Source: Anniella stebbinsi | Lineage: Eukaryota; Chordata; Lepidosauria; Squamata; Anniellidae | NCBI GenBank assembly: GCA_029215795.1 | Contig: JARDYH010000007.1 | Location: forward strand, 66,952,763 to 67,016,762 | DNA length: 64,000 bases | Direction: 5' to 3' | Part shown: positions 30,000-41,087 of the stretch, piece by piece | Layout: the number at the start of each line of letters is the position of its first letter | Numbering within the stretch: the first letter of the stretch is position 1 | Notes under the pieces: generated by a model | What the model was told of the DNA's origin: nothing | Databases searched by the model: none | The model's input: the letters and a program-made list of their open reading frames with translations, nothing else | Made by a program: the position numbers and the translations under genes

Positions 30000-30660
30000 T
30001 ATTTATTTATTACCCGCCTCTCCTTCTGGATCGAGGCAGGGAACAACAATAAATATAAATACAAAGACGATAAAATAGTTAGGCTGACCAGATAAAATCC
30101 AGGTCAGGGCTCATGTAACTTTAACGGTTGTAGAGAAAAGGGAATTTCAGCCAGAGTCATTTGTATGCGATTAGTTCCTGGTGAAATTCCCTCTTCATCA
30201 CAACAGTTAAAAGTGCATGCACTATACTAGAGTGACCATTTACAAAAGAAGGCAGGGCCCCTGCAACTTTAACTGTGGTGATGAAGAGGGAATTTCACCA
30301 GGAACTAATTGCATACAAATGACTCTGGCTGAAATTCCCTTTTCTCTACAATGGTTAAAGTTACATGAGCCCTGACCTAGATTTTATCTGGTTACCCTAA
30401 AATAGATAAAACATTAAAAACAAATAAAACGAATACATTATTAAAAACATCTTAAAGTTCAACTAGGTAGGCCTACCGGAAGAGATCAGTCTTCACGGCT
30501 CTCTTAAATTCAAGAAGACTGCTAAGTTGTCAAATCTCTTCCAGCAGGCTGCTCCACAGTCTGGGAGCCGCAGAAGAGAAGGTCCTTTTCAATCAAACAA
30601 TTGAAAATCTGGAAGCTCTTTACCAGTTGCCAAAAAGATAGCAAAGGATCCCTTAAAAGC
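29965..30660 (-). mobile_element. L2-type LINE 3' end interrupted by a MITE
   Basis: Starts with a (TAA)n tail (29,965-29,999) and the complement of the L2 3' tail, is split by the 320-bp MITE at 30,080-30,399, and continues to about 30,660 with the complement of the FSSAAPRLWSSLL type coding end (GCTGCTCCACAGTCTGGGAG). Confidence 0.75.
30080..30399 (+). mobile_element. hAT-like 320-bp MITE, AAATCCAG subfamily
   Basis: Termini TAGGCTGACCAGATAAAATC and ..ATTTTATCTGGTTACCCTA. It sits inside an L2 fragment. Flanks AAAATAGT and AAATAGAT are close to a duplicated target but not exact. Confidence 0.85.
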
Positions 30661-30893
30661 ATAAGGTTCTCTGTGTTTTATTGAACAGCATATATTGGCT
30701 GTGTGTGAGGGGTGCTATTTGGATCAGGGCCGCAGTGCGTGGGAAGGGCGTTTTAACTTCCAACCCCTGTGCCATTTTTCTGATGAAACTTGCCTTCCCC
30801 CAATATTCCTGTATGTCTGCAGGGGCAAAGCGTGCAAGTATCGTATGGTATTATTTACCATTCAGTAAATAAATCAGAAAAGGTTATGTTGGG

Positions 30894-30990
30894 GGCTTGC
30901 CAATCTATATATCTATATATCTATATATCTATATATCTATATATCTATATATATTTGTGTGTGTCTTTTAATAACAAAGCCGTGGGCTTG

Positions 30991-31033
<43 letters not shown>

Positions 31034-31070
31034 GTGTGTCTTTTAATAACAAAGCTGTGGGAGAAAAGTG
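30894..31070 (+). repeat. Duplicated microsatellite unit
   Basis: The unit GGGCTTGCCAAT - (AT-rich run) - TTTGTGTGTGTCTTTTAATA - ACAAAGC is present twice in tandem. The first copy contains an (ATCTATAT)n run (about 30,905-30,950), the second a pure (TA)n run (about 30,993-31,030). Confidence 0.8.
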
Positions 31071-31380
31071 CCCTTTGAGACCATTAGAGGGCGATAGTTC
31101 TCCACTGGGCTGGGTAATCCTTCCAGTATTCTTCAGCACCAAAAGAAAAGCAGTTTTCCCAATGTCCTCTATGGGTACCACTCTGGGATGATTGGTTGGG
31201 TCACGAATGGACAAGATGCAACAGGGCATTCTTCAGAGGGGGAGCAGGGTTTCACCTCCATTTTTTATTTGAAACATTGTGGCTGTTGTGTTCCTGTTGC
31301 ATTATTTCGAAAGCCGCTTTCAAGTCCTTCAGGTGGAAAAGTGACCTATAAGTGGAAATATAAATAAATATCAATATATA

Positions 31381-31545
31381 GCAACATAGAAAGCTCTGAG
31401 TCAGGCCATTGATCTATCTCGCCAATACTGTTGATCCTGAATGGCAGCCATGGCTCTCCAAGGTTCCAGGCAGGATTCCTTCCTACTCCTACTTGGAGAT
31501 GCTAGAGCTTGAATCTGAGATCTTCTGCATGCGAAGCATGTCAAG
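31381..31545 (-). mobile_element. tRNA-like squamate SINE
   Basis: Contains GAGTCAGGCCATTGATCTAT, the middle TACTTGGAGATGCTAGAGCTTG and ends with GATCTTCTGCATGCGAAGCAT, whose complement resembles a tRNA head. Confidence 0.65.
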
Positions 31546-31604
31546 GGATGGAATAGCTCCAGCAGCAGCAGTGAAACCACAGTTGAAGAAGCCAAGTTTA
31601 AATT

Positions 31605-31928
31605 TAGGAATGTGTTAGAAATTTGTTTTCGTTTGTTTTTGATCAGGATTCATCCAGTTCATGCCTTCCGGACCGAAAATGAATCGGAGCACATGAAAAA
31701 TGCTGCTTTTGAAAAATGTGCACAAATATGCTTTAATCAATGGGGAAAGAATGCATACATTACAAGGATGCACACAGTTGACGTTTGGAAGAATGTACAC
31801 AAACATATGCACCGATCTTCATGCGAAAAGAAAAAAAACCCCTCTCTGATACGGACTTGAGTCGGAACGAGTTTCAAGATGGAATTCGGTGAAATTCGGC
31901 AAGAAATTCGGAAATTCACACATCTCCA
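31605..31928. mobile_element. Diverged copy of the 27,994 element
   Basis: Shares GATCAGGATTCATCC, CTTCCGGACCGAA, ATACGGACTTGAGTCGGAAC and a left end TTAGGAATGTG with the element at 27,994-28,389. The right end (CACACATCTCC) has lost the TTA. Confidence 0.65.
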
Positions 31929-33290
31929 TGGCTTTGGAGAATTATCACCCAGTTTCAAATCTGTCATTTCAGGGCAAGCTCTTGGAGTGGGTGGATGACA
32001 CTGATTATGTAGGCCCATTCAAGTCTGGCTTCTGCCCTGTGTTTGGGACAGAAACTACCTTAATTGCCCGGGTAGATGACTTCCGCTGGGGAATGCAGAT
32101 GATGCACAACAAGCTGATACTTAATCCGGATAAAATGGAACTATTGTGGGTTGAGCAATCCGCTACTCTTGCTAAAGGTTTCGATTTCACTCTGGATGGC
32201 GTCACTTTCCATCTGAAGGGCCAGGTACACCGTCAGGGAGTGTTCCTGGACTCCGCACGGTCTTTGGAGGCATAGGTGGAGTTGACTGTCATGAGTGCTT
32301 TTTACCAGGCTGGTTTGGTAGCTGGGGCCCTCATCTAGAGAAAGCTGACTTTGGCTGCCTCTACAAGAGAGGTTTAAAGCTCTTTCAAGGCTATTAAAAT
32401 TTTTACCTCTACAAGAGAGGAGCGCAAATTGGGGGCTGAGTCGCTTTAAACATCCGATTATGCGCATTATCGAATACGCATTAAACCGCGACTTTTAATT
32501 TGCGGCGGCAGTTAAAGAGCCTTACCGCTGTGTAAACATGCGATTCTCCGCAGGTCAACAAGTTTTAAAGCGCGTTTCGGTCGTCCCATAATGCGCTTCG
32601 CCGCCTCTCGTTCAGCGGTATTAGGAGTAAATACGCTTCTGCGAATATGCGCATAATCGGGCAGCCAGGTGCCAAAGCAAATCCTTCTAGAGGGGGTCTT
32701 TGACACATGCCTCAGTCACGTCCAGTTTAGACTACTGTAATGCATTCAATGTAGGGCTGCCCTTGAAGATAGTTTGCGGACTGCAACTGGTACAGAATGA
32801 AGCCCCTGGAATGTCTGTGGGAAATAGATGCTCAGATCATATTACAGATATGATGAATTGGTTAGATTGGTTTCTGGGCCCAATTCAAGGTGACTGGCTT
32901 GGCCTTTATAGCCCTAAATGGTTTGGGAAGAGGTTATCTGAAAGACAGTCCATACCTGCATAAGCTTGCCCAAGAATTAAGGCCTTGCTCTCTGGCTCAC
33001 CAGCAAGAGTCGTTAGTCTGGCGGGCACTAGGTAAAGGGCTTTCTCAGGAGTGGCCCCACTCCAAGGAGATACCTATGACCCTTCACTGCCGGCTTAAAA
33101 AAGAAATCCTCTGAAGACACATTTATTACATTTGGTTGAATTATGTTGCTGCTGCTGCTTTTGTACTGAAATAATGTTGTGGTTTAAATGTTGGGATTGT
33201 AATTTTATTTTCATGGAGTTTAGAGGCTTGTAACCTGCCCTCTGAGGGCACCATGCCCTGAAAGGTGGGTTTAAAACCTTTTTTAAAAAT
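31929..33290 (+). mobile_element. L2-type LINE, 5'-truncated, internally deleted, with nested insertion
   Basis: The plus strand reads ENYHPVSNLSFQGKLLE, then FKSGFCPVFGTETTL, then LILNPDKMELLWV and, after the insertion at 32,353-32,698, LDYCNAFNVGLPLKIVCGLQ and FIALNGLGRGYL. This is the reverse-transcriptase and C-terminal order of L2/CR1-clade ORF2, with the catalytic core (including the FADD region) deleted. Ends with an L2 3' tail near 33,290. Dead copy. Confidence 0.85.
32353..32698. mobile_element. Candidate PIF/Harbinger-like element, TTT duplication
   Basis: 346 bp. Left end GGCTGCCTCTACAAGAGAGG and, read inwards, right end GACCCCCTCTAGAAGGATTT. TTT on both sides (32,350-32,352; 32,699-32,701). 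Interior is CpG-rich with paired TGCGCATTAT / ATATGCGCATAAT segments. Shares both ends with the element at 49,818-50,357. Confidence 0.7.
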
Positions 33291-33651
33291 ACGTTTTCCC
33301 AGACTCCCTCATACCTCCTACAGGCATTCTCAAAATAGGTGTGAGGTTTTTGCCCCTAGTAAGATAAGGGGGTTGTGAGACATGCTGCTAATTAAGGATG
33401 GTGGGAACAGACCATGGCCGAGGTTGTCCAAAGTGCCATTGCAGGTTTCAATTGTGGGGTGGAGAAAAGTAGGCAGCAAAGGGTTTCCATCAGGCGGGAA
33501 AAACAGGAGACTGAATTCCAGGGGCTCCCAAGCTAATTGGAAAGATTGTGTGGGGTGTGTGGGGGGGTGAGAGACACAATTCCACCCCCTGCTTTCCAGG
33601 CTTGCTTCATATACAGGCCAATAGAGTGGCTATTGGTATTGATTTTTTTAC

Positions 33652-33784
33652 AGTGCAATCCTCTACATGTCTACTCAGAAGCAAGTCCTATTGCGTTCTG
33701 GGACTTACACCCAGAACTCAACTTACCTAGGACTGACTTACCTGGGACACCTGCCCATGTAAGTGTGCATAGGGTTGCAGCCTG
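33652..33784. mobile_element. Short palindromic repeat (GCAATCCT..AGGATTGCAGCC family)
   Basis: Contains GTCTACTCAGAAGCAAGTCC and ends GCATAGGGTTGCAGCCTG. The clean copy of this palindrome is at 45,848-45,937. Confidence 0.65.
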
Positions 33785-34017
33785 CATTGTCTTTTATCAG
33801 CTGCAATTTGTCTATATTTGGATTCATGTTTTTTTGTGGGGGGAGGCAGGGGCAGGTAGGGGCAGGTTTAGCTGTTGTTTGGTTTGTTTTTAAAATGATC
33901 CAAGCTGCTCTGAGCCCTGTTTTTACAGTGGAAGGTCGGAATATAAATTGCACTAAACAGATAAATATTTGCTTGTGTAGGGAGCAAGGAAAAGGGAATG
34001 TGATTGGGGAAAACTCT

Positions 34018-34026
34018 GTGTGTGTA

Positions 34027-34055
<29 letters not shown>
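34018..34055 (+). repeat. (TG)n(AG)n microsatellite
   Basis: TGTGTGTATG followed by uninterrupted TG and then AG dinucleotides. Left of it (33,785-34,017) and right of it (34,056-34,440) no gene or element is recognised. Confidence 0.85.
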
Positions 34056-34057
<2 letters not shown>

Positions 34058-34484
34058 ATAAATAGCCCTGTTCACACAACTAATCGGGTGCAGAGAACAT
34101 ATGAAGGGCAGGCACGTGCAGTGGTGGCTCCCGCCCTGACCTCCAGACGTCCATGGGGTCTCCTCTCCTGCCCTCCACACATTCAGAGGGTTTCCTTTAT
34201 TGCACCAACCCCCAACCCCGCCTCATTCATTTAAATTTACTGGGGGCAGGATGTTTCTAGATTGTATTGTTCCTTCCATTCGTGACCCTCCTGTGTTTTC
34301 CTGCTCCTTCTTCCGTTCCCCCCCCCTCCTTGGGTTATGGAGGGAAAGACGGAAGAGCTGCACAGTGCGTTTTGCTCGGTGGCGCTGGAACGGTTCATCT
34401 GGAAGCACCCTCCCTCCTCTGCTCCAGATTTAAAGCTCCATCAGATGAGAGTTTTATTGCACGCTCGTTACTGGGCACACAGTC

Positions 34485-35570
34485 TAGGGTGACCAGATTT
34501 TGGAAACCAATATCCCGGTCCCCCCTCCGCCACCCCCCACCCAAAAGAACTCCCCCCAACAAGCCACTCACCCCCCAAAAAATCCAGCCCGGACCTACCG
34601 GGTCCTCTGCCACCGCCGGGCTCGTGCCGCCGCCTCTGCCGCCGCCGCCGGGCTTGTGCCGCCGCCACCGGTGCCGTAGGGCTCGTGCTGCCAGCGCCAG
34701 CGCCGCCGGGCTCGTGCCAGGGCTGCAAGGAAGAGGACCGATTCCAGAAGTGATGTAATCGGCCTCCCCCTCTTCTTCCACGTGGGTATCCGGGCTCCTC
34801 GGGGCTCGTCGCCATCGCGACAAACCCCGAGGAGGCCAGAGGCCGCACAGAAGAGGCAGGAGAGGGCCGATTTCATCATTTCCGATTCAGCCCTCTCCTG
34901 CCTCTTCCACGCAGCCTCTGGCATGAGCCCTGCAGCGCCGGCGCTGGCAGCACAAGTCCGGCGGTGGTGGTACGGCGGCGGCACGAGCCCATAATCGGTC
35001 CTCTCCCGCCTCTTCTGCGCGGGAATTGTTTCCCCTGTTTGTTCCCGCTGCCCCCCGGTCGGCCCGGATTAGGGTGACCATATTTGGGAAACCAAAAAAG
35101 AGGACACCCATTGGGGGGCAGGAAAGGGTGCTTTCCAGGGCCTCCGGAAAGCGCAGCATTCCCCCTGCCATGCTATTGGCAGCTGCCATTAGTGTGGTGG
35201 TTGTGAATGGCATGCTTTCCAGAGGCGCCAGAAAGCGTGCATTCCCCTCCTCTGCTCCAGTTGGAGCCCTAAGGGCCTCGAATGAAGAGGAGGAGGGGAA
35301 AGCATATCAATCCTGCCCCCCACTGCGCCAATAGGGGCCTCCGGAAAGCACGTCATTCCCTCCCACCACTCTAATGGCGGTTTGAAAGGGGAAGGTGTGT
35401 CGTTCAGGGACATTATAGAAAATTACAGAAAATCCCCCCCCCCCAACACCCAGGATAGAACAAAAACCAGGACAAATCCAGGAAAATCCTGACAGTTGGT
35501 CACCCTAGCCGGATCACCCCAGTTTTCCCGGTTTGGAACGGGAAACCCCGGGCAATCTGGTGACCCCGGG
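34485..35570. mobile_element. GC-rich non-autonomous hAT-like element with internal palindromes
   Basis: Left terminus TAGGGTGACCAGATTTTGGA; the right end (about 35,560) reads inwards GGTCACCAGATTGCCCGGGG. The interior has GCC-rich repeats (34,607-34,715) and a long hairpin centred near 34,875 whose arms are the GGCAGGAGAGGGC / GCCCTCTCCTGCC stretches; a third arm copy occurs at 34,996-35,022. A second element is inserted at 35,070-35,507. The exact right end is uncertain. Confidence 0.55.
35070..35507 (-). mobile_element. hAT-like element of about 435 bp, copy 1
   Basis: Begins TAGGGTGACCATATTTGGGA and ends ..GACAGTTGGTCACCCTA. Flanks GCCCGGAT and GCCGGATC suggest an 8-bp duplication with one indel. 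It is the same element as 41,088-41,507 in the opposite orientation. Confidence 0.75.
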
Positions 35571-36043
35571 ATTTTTGCAGGTTGCTCTTGCAACGTCGTC
35601 TGCCTCTCGCCCCTTCTAGCCTTCTTTGCACCACAAAAAACCCACACCCCATTAAGTCTGATTTATTTTAAAGACGGAACTCTTTCGAAAGAGGAAGTAA
35701 TGAGGGACAAATGTGCAGGCGGAGAAGCAACGGTAAGGAAATGTGATTTTGCCCTGGGTGACGACGCTCTCTGTTGTCCCCAAGATCTGGAGTGGGCATA
35801 GATACGTGTTCCCCCCCTCTACCATTTCCCCCCATTTCTGTTTGCACCGTTAGCTTGTACAGAAGAAGGACCAGAGGTTGTGTAACAAGGATTACCATCA
35901 TCTTGGAGGAGGTAACACAACTACCCTGGCTGGGGATGGTGGGAGTTGTAATCTGACACCTATGGGAGGCACGATGTTGGTAAAGGCTGCAAGGTAGTGG
36001 TGCTGGGAGATATGGAGGCAAATACTTGTCTTACAGGCATTAC

Positions 36044-36335
36044 TAGGCTGACCCCATGAAAAGGAGGACAGGGCTCATGTAACTTTAACAGTTGTAGAGA
36101 AAAGGGAATTTCAGCCGGTGTCATTTGCATGCAATTAGTTCCTGGTGAAATTCCCTCTTCATCACAACAGTTAAAGTTGCAGGGGCCCTGCCTTCTTTTG
36201 TATATGGTCACTCTTGTATAGTGCCTGCAACTTTAACTGTTGTGATGAAGAGGGAACTTCACCAGGAACTAATTGCATACAAATGACACCGGCTGAAATT
36301 CCCTTTTCTCTACAACTGTTAAAGTTACATGAGCC
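36044..36335 (-). mobile_element. hAT-like 320-bp MITE interrupted in its right terminus
   Basis: Starts TAGGCTGACCCCATGAAAAG. Runs to ..TTACATGAGCC, where the next copy (36,336) is inserted; its last part resumes at 36,651. Confidence 0.8.
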
Positions 36336-36650
36336 TAGGGTGACCATATGAAAAGGAGGACAGGGCTCCTGTATCTTTAACAGTTGCAAAGGACAGGGAA
36401 TTTCAGCAGGTGTTGTTTGTATGCATACATAACCTGGTGAAATTTCCTCTTCATCACAACAGTTAAAGCTGCAGGAGCCCTGTCTCTTGACCATGTACAA
36501 AAGAGGGCAGACCTGCACCTTTAACTTTGTGATGAAGAGGGAATTTCACCAGGTTCTGTATATATACAAATGACACCTGCTGAAATTCCCTTTTCTGTGA
36601 AACTGTTAAAGATACAGGAGCCCTGTCCTCCATTTCATATGGTCAGCCTA
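36336..36650. mobile_element. hAT-like MITE nested in the previous copy
   Basis: Starts TAGGGTGACCATATGAAAAG and ends ..TTTCATATGGTCAGCCTA. CATGAGCC stands on both sides (36,328-36,335 and 36,651-36,658), an 8-bp duplication. Confidence 0.8.
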
Positions 36651-36722
36651 CATGAGCCCTGTCCTCCATTTCATATGGTCAGCCTACATGAGCCCTGTCC
36701 TCCTTTTCATATGGTCAGCCTA
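36615..36722 (+). repeat. Three tandem 36-bp copies of a MITE end
   Basis: Units at 36,615-36,650, 36,651-36,686 and 36,687-36,722 each contain GAGCCCTGTCCTCC and end TTTCATATGGTCAGCCTA. One unit belongs to the nested copy, the others to the outer copy plus a later tandem duplication. Confidence 0.85.
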
Positions 36723-37152
36723 CCCACTTTACGAAAGGTTCTGCCTGGATGTTAAGATTGTTGGGGGACACCCTTCTCTCAGTACCACACCATCCGAGGC
36801 ATGTTCGGTGGGGATGCGAGACACAGCCTCCTGGGTGGCCACTCCCAGGCTCTGGAACTCCCTGCCAAGAGAGGCTAGGTCGGTTTCCTGTATGTTGTTC
36901 TGCTGGCAGAAAAATATGTTTTTAGTCAAGCAGGCCTTTGGCGTGTAAGCGGGTTTGTTGCTGAAAGAAGATTTAATTGGTTGGTGCTGTTTATTTCTTT
37001 TACTGTTGTGTTTTTAATTGTTTTTAATGTATTTGTTTTTGTGTTATATTTTAATTCAGGTTTTGTTTTTAATCCGGATTTTGACAGCTGCCTTCTACCA
37101 TTTTTTTGGTGGAAAGGTGGGATATAATAATAATAATAACAATAATAATAAC

Positions 37153-37185
<33 letters not shown>

Positions 37186-37190
37186 TTTAT
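36723..37190 (+). mobile_element. L2-type LINE 3' end with (TAA)n tail
   Basis: Reads ..ATPRLWNSLPREAR (36,832-36,880), then the long T-rich L2 3'UTR, GGTGGAAAGGTGGGATATAA and a (TAA)n microsatellite (37,128-37,186). 5'-truncated. Confidence 0.85.
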
Positions 37191-37199
37191 TACATTATT

Positions 37200-37365
37200 A
37201 TTACTCTGAGTCAGATCATTGGTCTATGTAGCCCATTCTTGTCTAGTCTTTCCGGGGTCTGACGCAGAGAAAGGTCTTTCTTTAATTGAGCCTTTAATTC
37301 TAGGTTTGGGATCTTCTGCATGCAAAACGTGTGCCTTACCACTGAGCCATGGTCCTTCAGGTAGG
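37200..37365 (-). mobile_element. tRNA-like squamate SINE
   Basis: CTGAGTCAGATCATTGGTCT at the left and TTCTGCATGCAAAACGTGTG..TACCACTGAGCCATGG at the right. The complement of the right end carries tRNA-like box A and B elements. Confidence 0.75.
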
Positions 37366-38017
37366 GCTAGAAAACTACTTGGGTAGAAGGACTTCCAGGG
37401 GCTGGCCTGGATGATTGCGGTCGCCCCCTTTTCTCTCACTTCTCCCCACATATCCAGCAATCTGGGTCCTTTTGCCATGTTTTCAGCAGCAAACAGGAAG
37501 TCCTGGTTAATCATCAACTGGACATCACCGCGATGACAGGTGTGGGCCAAGGACGCCAAGAGATAAGGGAACAGACGGTGGCGGTGGGGTGGCAGCGGTG
37601 GAGTCAGTGCGGGGACCCACCCCGCAGATAACACGTAGCTACAATACTTAACCTTTTCCATCCCACAGCATCCTCAAAATATTTTTCAAAGGAGGCAGGG
37701 GAAGCAGCGTTCATGAGAAATCCGCAGGGTTATTTATGTTATGGCCTGATTCTAACATGTATTACTTGGAATTAGTTCCAGTGAGTTTAATGGAGCTTGA
37801 TTCCCTAGAGGAGGGGTGGGGTGGGGGATATGTCCCTGTTGGACCACATCTGATGCACCGGCGCATAAAATGGCAAGGCATCCTCTCAGAAATGGATATG
37901 AGAAACCTAGGCGCGTTTGCGGATCTCCCACATTGACAACCGCAAATGGCAAGAGAGGTATCTAAATATTTCTTTTAGTATCTCCCAGCCACAGAATGAT
38001 CTTTGTGACTGCGGGAC
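37366..38017. other. Unique-looking sequence
   Basis: On the minus strand 37,376-37,661 is open for about 95 codons (with LLASLAHTCHRGDVQLMINQDFL), but I recognise no family and see no convincing splice context. The remainder shows no element. Confidence 0.35.
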
Positions 38018-38150
38018 GCTTCCCCAAGCCGATGCCCTCCAGATGTGCTGGACCGCAGCTCCCATCAACCCCAGCCCTTGACAATCTCGGCTGGAGATGA
38101 TGAGTGTTGTACTCCAACACATCTAGCGAGCGCGAGGTTGGGGAAAGCTA
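38018..38150. mobile_element. Small palindromic MITE (CCTTCCCCAACCTG family)
   Basis: CTTCCCCAAGCCGATGCCCT..AGATGTGCTGGACC on the left and GAGGTTGGGGAAAGCTATG on the right. Confidence 0.75.
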
Positions 38151-38424
38151 TGAACTGTAGAGAGTCAATAGTATTTTTGTTTGCCTTCTCCAGAAGGTTT
38201 GAAGGCAGTTTGAAAGAGGCATTGGCTGCTTGTGAGATCTATACTTATCTCACTTTCACCTCTGGTAAACAGGCTTGGCAGATTTCTTTTTGGTACTGTT
38301 TCAAAAACCTACCCAATCTGTTTGAGTGTAGGTGACAATGAGACAAAAGAAACGGTGTGTGTACATCACAGGAGGCGCAGCGTTTCACAAACATCTTTCA
38401 GCTCTCTTAAGAACTATGGCTGGT

Positions 38425-38740
38425 TGTCAGCCTTCCTCAACTTGGTGCCCTCCGTATGTGTCGGGCTACGGGATCTCCCAGCCAGCGTGTAATCCAGCAC
38501 ATATGGACAGCGCCATACATGGGGGGAAGCTGCTGTAAGTCCTCAAGCTGGAGAAGAGTCTGGTCATTTCTGTGCTGTGTTTAGTGCCACTGAGCATGAT
38601 GTAAACACGAAAGAGCAATAATATGGCTAGCTCAGGGGGAATAAACCTGATGCTCTCTAGATGTTTTGGACTATAACCCCCTAAGCCCCAGCCAACACGG
38701 TCAACATCTGGAGGGCTCCGGGTTGCCTACACCTGGGCCT
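38425..38740. mobile_element. Two decayed palindromic MITE copies
   Basis: About 38,425-38,510 (CCTTCCTCAACTTGGTGCCC) and about 38,640-38,740 (CTCTAGATGTTTTGGACTAT..CATCTGGAGGGCTCCGGG) belong to the palindromic family. Confidence 0.5.
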
Positions 38741-40700
38741 AGCTCATGCCCCTGGTCTGCCAATCTGGACTGAACATGCAGCTAGACTACTGACCTTTAG
38801 CAACCCCATCCAATATTTACTATATTTTTATCCTGCCAGTGTACATGACAATGTATATGAGTTTGAACACTATTTTATTTAAACAACAACCCAATGAGGT
38901 GGATTATGCTGAAAGAGGGTGATAGGCCCACCTTCTTGACTGACTCTTGGGATCATTCAATAACCAGAAAGGTTCCTGGGAACGATGTGCAAACCGTCCC
39001 TCAGCTATCTTGCCAGAGAGTTTCCTTTGACCCATTTGTTCTTCATGCAAAATGTGAGGAGCAGCTTTCTAAACTGCTTTCAAGCAGAAACCTGCTGTCA
39101 TGTTTATATTTTTGCAGACTGGTGAAACAAGCAGCAAAAGACACTGTGGAGTCTTTATTTAATATTATTTTTAGGCTGCCTTTAAAGGTAGAAGAGTATG
39201 GCACGCAGAGCGTTCGACTCAGGAGAATTGGGTTTCCCTGCAGTTTAATTTTTTTCTCCACAAATATCCACAGTTTTTCCTCTGTCAGAAATTTGATTTA
39301 CCACCGGCTGGGCAGAAGCTTCTCTTCGCCTGTGACATGGGAGTCCCGCCATAATTTTCCTTGCGCTGGATCCTCCCCAGTCACATCAGACATTGGCCTT
39401 CTTCCAGTTTTGTCGAGGGCATTAGTCATCGGGCACTTGATTCATAGCAGTTTATCGTGAAAACCTTGTCTTATCGTGATGAGGGAACCGTAAAGGCTGA
39501 GAAACAAATTGACCACTGTGTGTGCCTACAAATTATGGGCACCAGGCTTTGAAGACTCTAATATTGGTTGTGTGAAAAACAAGGGTTTTATTGGTTGGAA
39601 CTGGAAAAATTCTAGTTTTTACTGGTTGGCTACTGACAGTCACTGAGGTCTCTGAAAGAAAAGTTCAAGATTATAATACTGGGTACCAACTGGAATTTTT
39701 AAAATGAAATGTTACGAAACCTGCCTGATTTATGAAAAAGTTGCCCTTTAAAACAAAATGGCTGCCTTCTGCTCACATGCACACACACATACAAAATAAG
39801 TGAGTCTGCTGAGTCAATTGCTTAGAATAAAATGATCTCCTCTCGTGCTCCGGGTCAATATGCAAGATTTTAAAATCGTAGCAGAAGTTCTGTAAAACAA
39901 CAATATTTGGCCGAGAGACAAATATTAGAAAGATGTGCAGATGGACACCTCACCCGACCCTCCATCCCAAATCCTGCGACTCCAACAGTGCCCACCCAAG
40001 ACGTTTTTGTCACATTAGGCGGGCAATCCTAACGCTGCCCTCCTCCCTCAGCAAAAACGATAATATCGCATTCAGTCACTCGTCATTTGACGTTTGTTAA
40101 AGGTACACAAATCCGCAGCCTGAGGTGACAGGACCCGTTCTACTTAATGAGAGGTCTGGCCCTGAGGAAAGGGCAGAAATGAAACGCTCTGCTGTAAGGG
40201 GCGCCAGGCCAGTTGACGTATTATTACCTTTCTCCGGAAGGTTCCGTTTCACACCTGTCCCCCTTTAAGGGCTAGTCTGAAAACCTCCCTTTATAGAGGC
40301 ATGACCCAGAGGGGGACTAGCCCTGAGGTAATCCCTCATGGCAAACACTGAATGTGTGCTCAAGATATAGGCCTCATGATAGACTCTTAACCTGCCTGCT
40401 CGAAACAGCAGGGGCCTCTCCCACCACCACCGCCATCATCGCCACCACCACCCAAGGGCAGAGCTAATCCATCAAACCGGGACAGGCCTGCTAGAGCAAC
40501 GCATTAAACATTAACCCTGACGCAGTTTTTGCTGCCTTACAGCGAGCACCAAGAAGGCGTTACCAGGGCTCTTGGGTTGGGTGCAAACGGTCTGTTTACG
40601 GCCACCAACACCTTATACTGGCCATCGTGAGGGAGCTTGCCCCTTATCTTGGTTGCCCCCCTCCCACCCCATTTTGAAACCTGTTGCTTTTGTCTCTATT
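38741..40700. other. Long repeat-poor block
   Basis: Apart from a MIR/L2-like remnant at about 38,830-38,940, I recognise no mobile element here. It contains a forkhead-type TGTTTAC (about 40,595) and several short palindromic motifs, but no gene. The 188-codon open frame at 38,894-39,460 has no recognisable domain. Confidence 0.5.
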
Positions 40701-41087
40701 GGCATGCTTCCAAATGGGGTGCTTTTCGGAGAAGGACAGTAGACCAGTAAAATAAAACAATACGTGCAAATCTAAATTTTATGTCGGTTTTCTAGGCTTG
40801 TGTGCGCAGGAATGGGAAGGGATATACAGCAACATTGTGTCTCGCTGGCCTAAGAGGATCTGATCGACTTTGCAAAAAGTATGGCACGGACAATGTCTGG
40901 AGAAAGAGAGCGGATTCCCATTCGAGATTGTTTCTCATGGTATTTGCATGTATTTATTTTATGATCCTGCCTGGACCCACCCACCCCAATCCCACAGTCA
41001 ACAGGTCCAGCAGCTTTTTAAAAACACTACAAAAAAACTGCGAAAGCTGTTTATCATATGTGAAAGCAGAATGAGTGTATACACACA

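Larger units (their letters stand above)
34440..35780 (+). mobile_element. Foldback-like element (CATCAGATGAGAG family), interrupted
   Basis: The left arm CCATCAGATGAGAGTTTTAT (34,439) and the right part (35,590-35,780, with GAGGAAGTAATGAGGGACAA) match the arms at 45,063-45,716 and 54,957-55,915. Between them sits the GC-rich hAT-like element at 34,485-35,570. Confidence 0.55.

Noticed and set aside
34267..35334. Alanine/proline-rich open frames on both strands
   Set aside because: They come from the GCC-rich interior of a mobile element and have no start or splice context.
37200..37365. tRNA gene
   Set aside because: The tRNA-like end lacks a complete cloverleaf and is the head of a SINE found in several copies.
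37376..37661. Open minus-strand frame with LLASLAHTCHRGDVQLMINQDFL
   Set aside because: Looks slightly exon-like but no family match, no clear acceptor and donor pair; left as unique sequence.
38894..39460. 188-codon open frame in the repeat-poor block
   Set aside because: Composition not protein-like, no recognised motif, begins in a MIR-like remnant.
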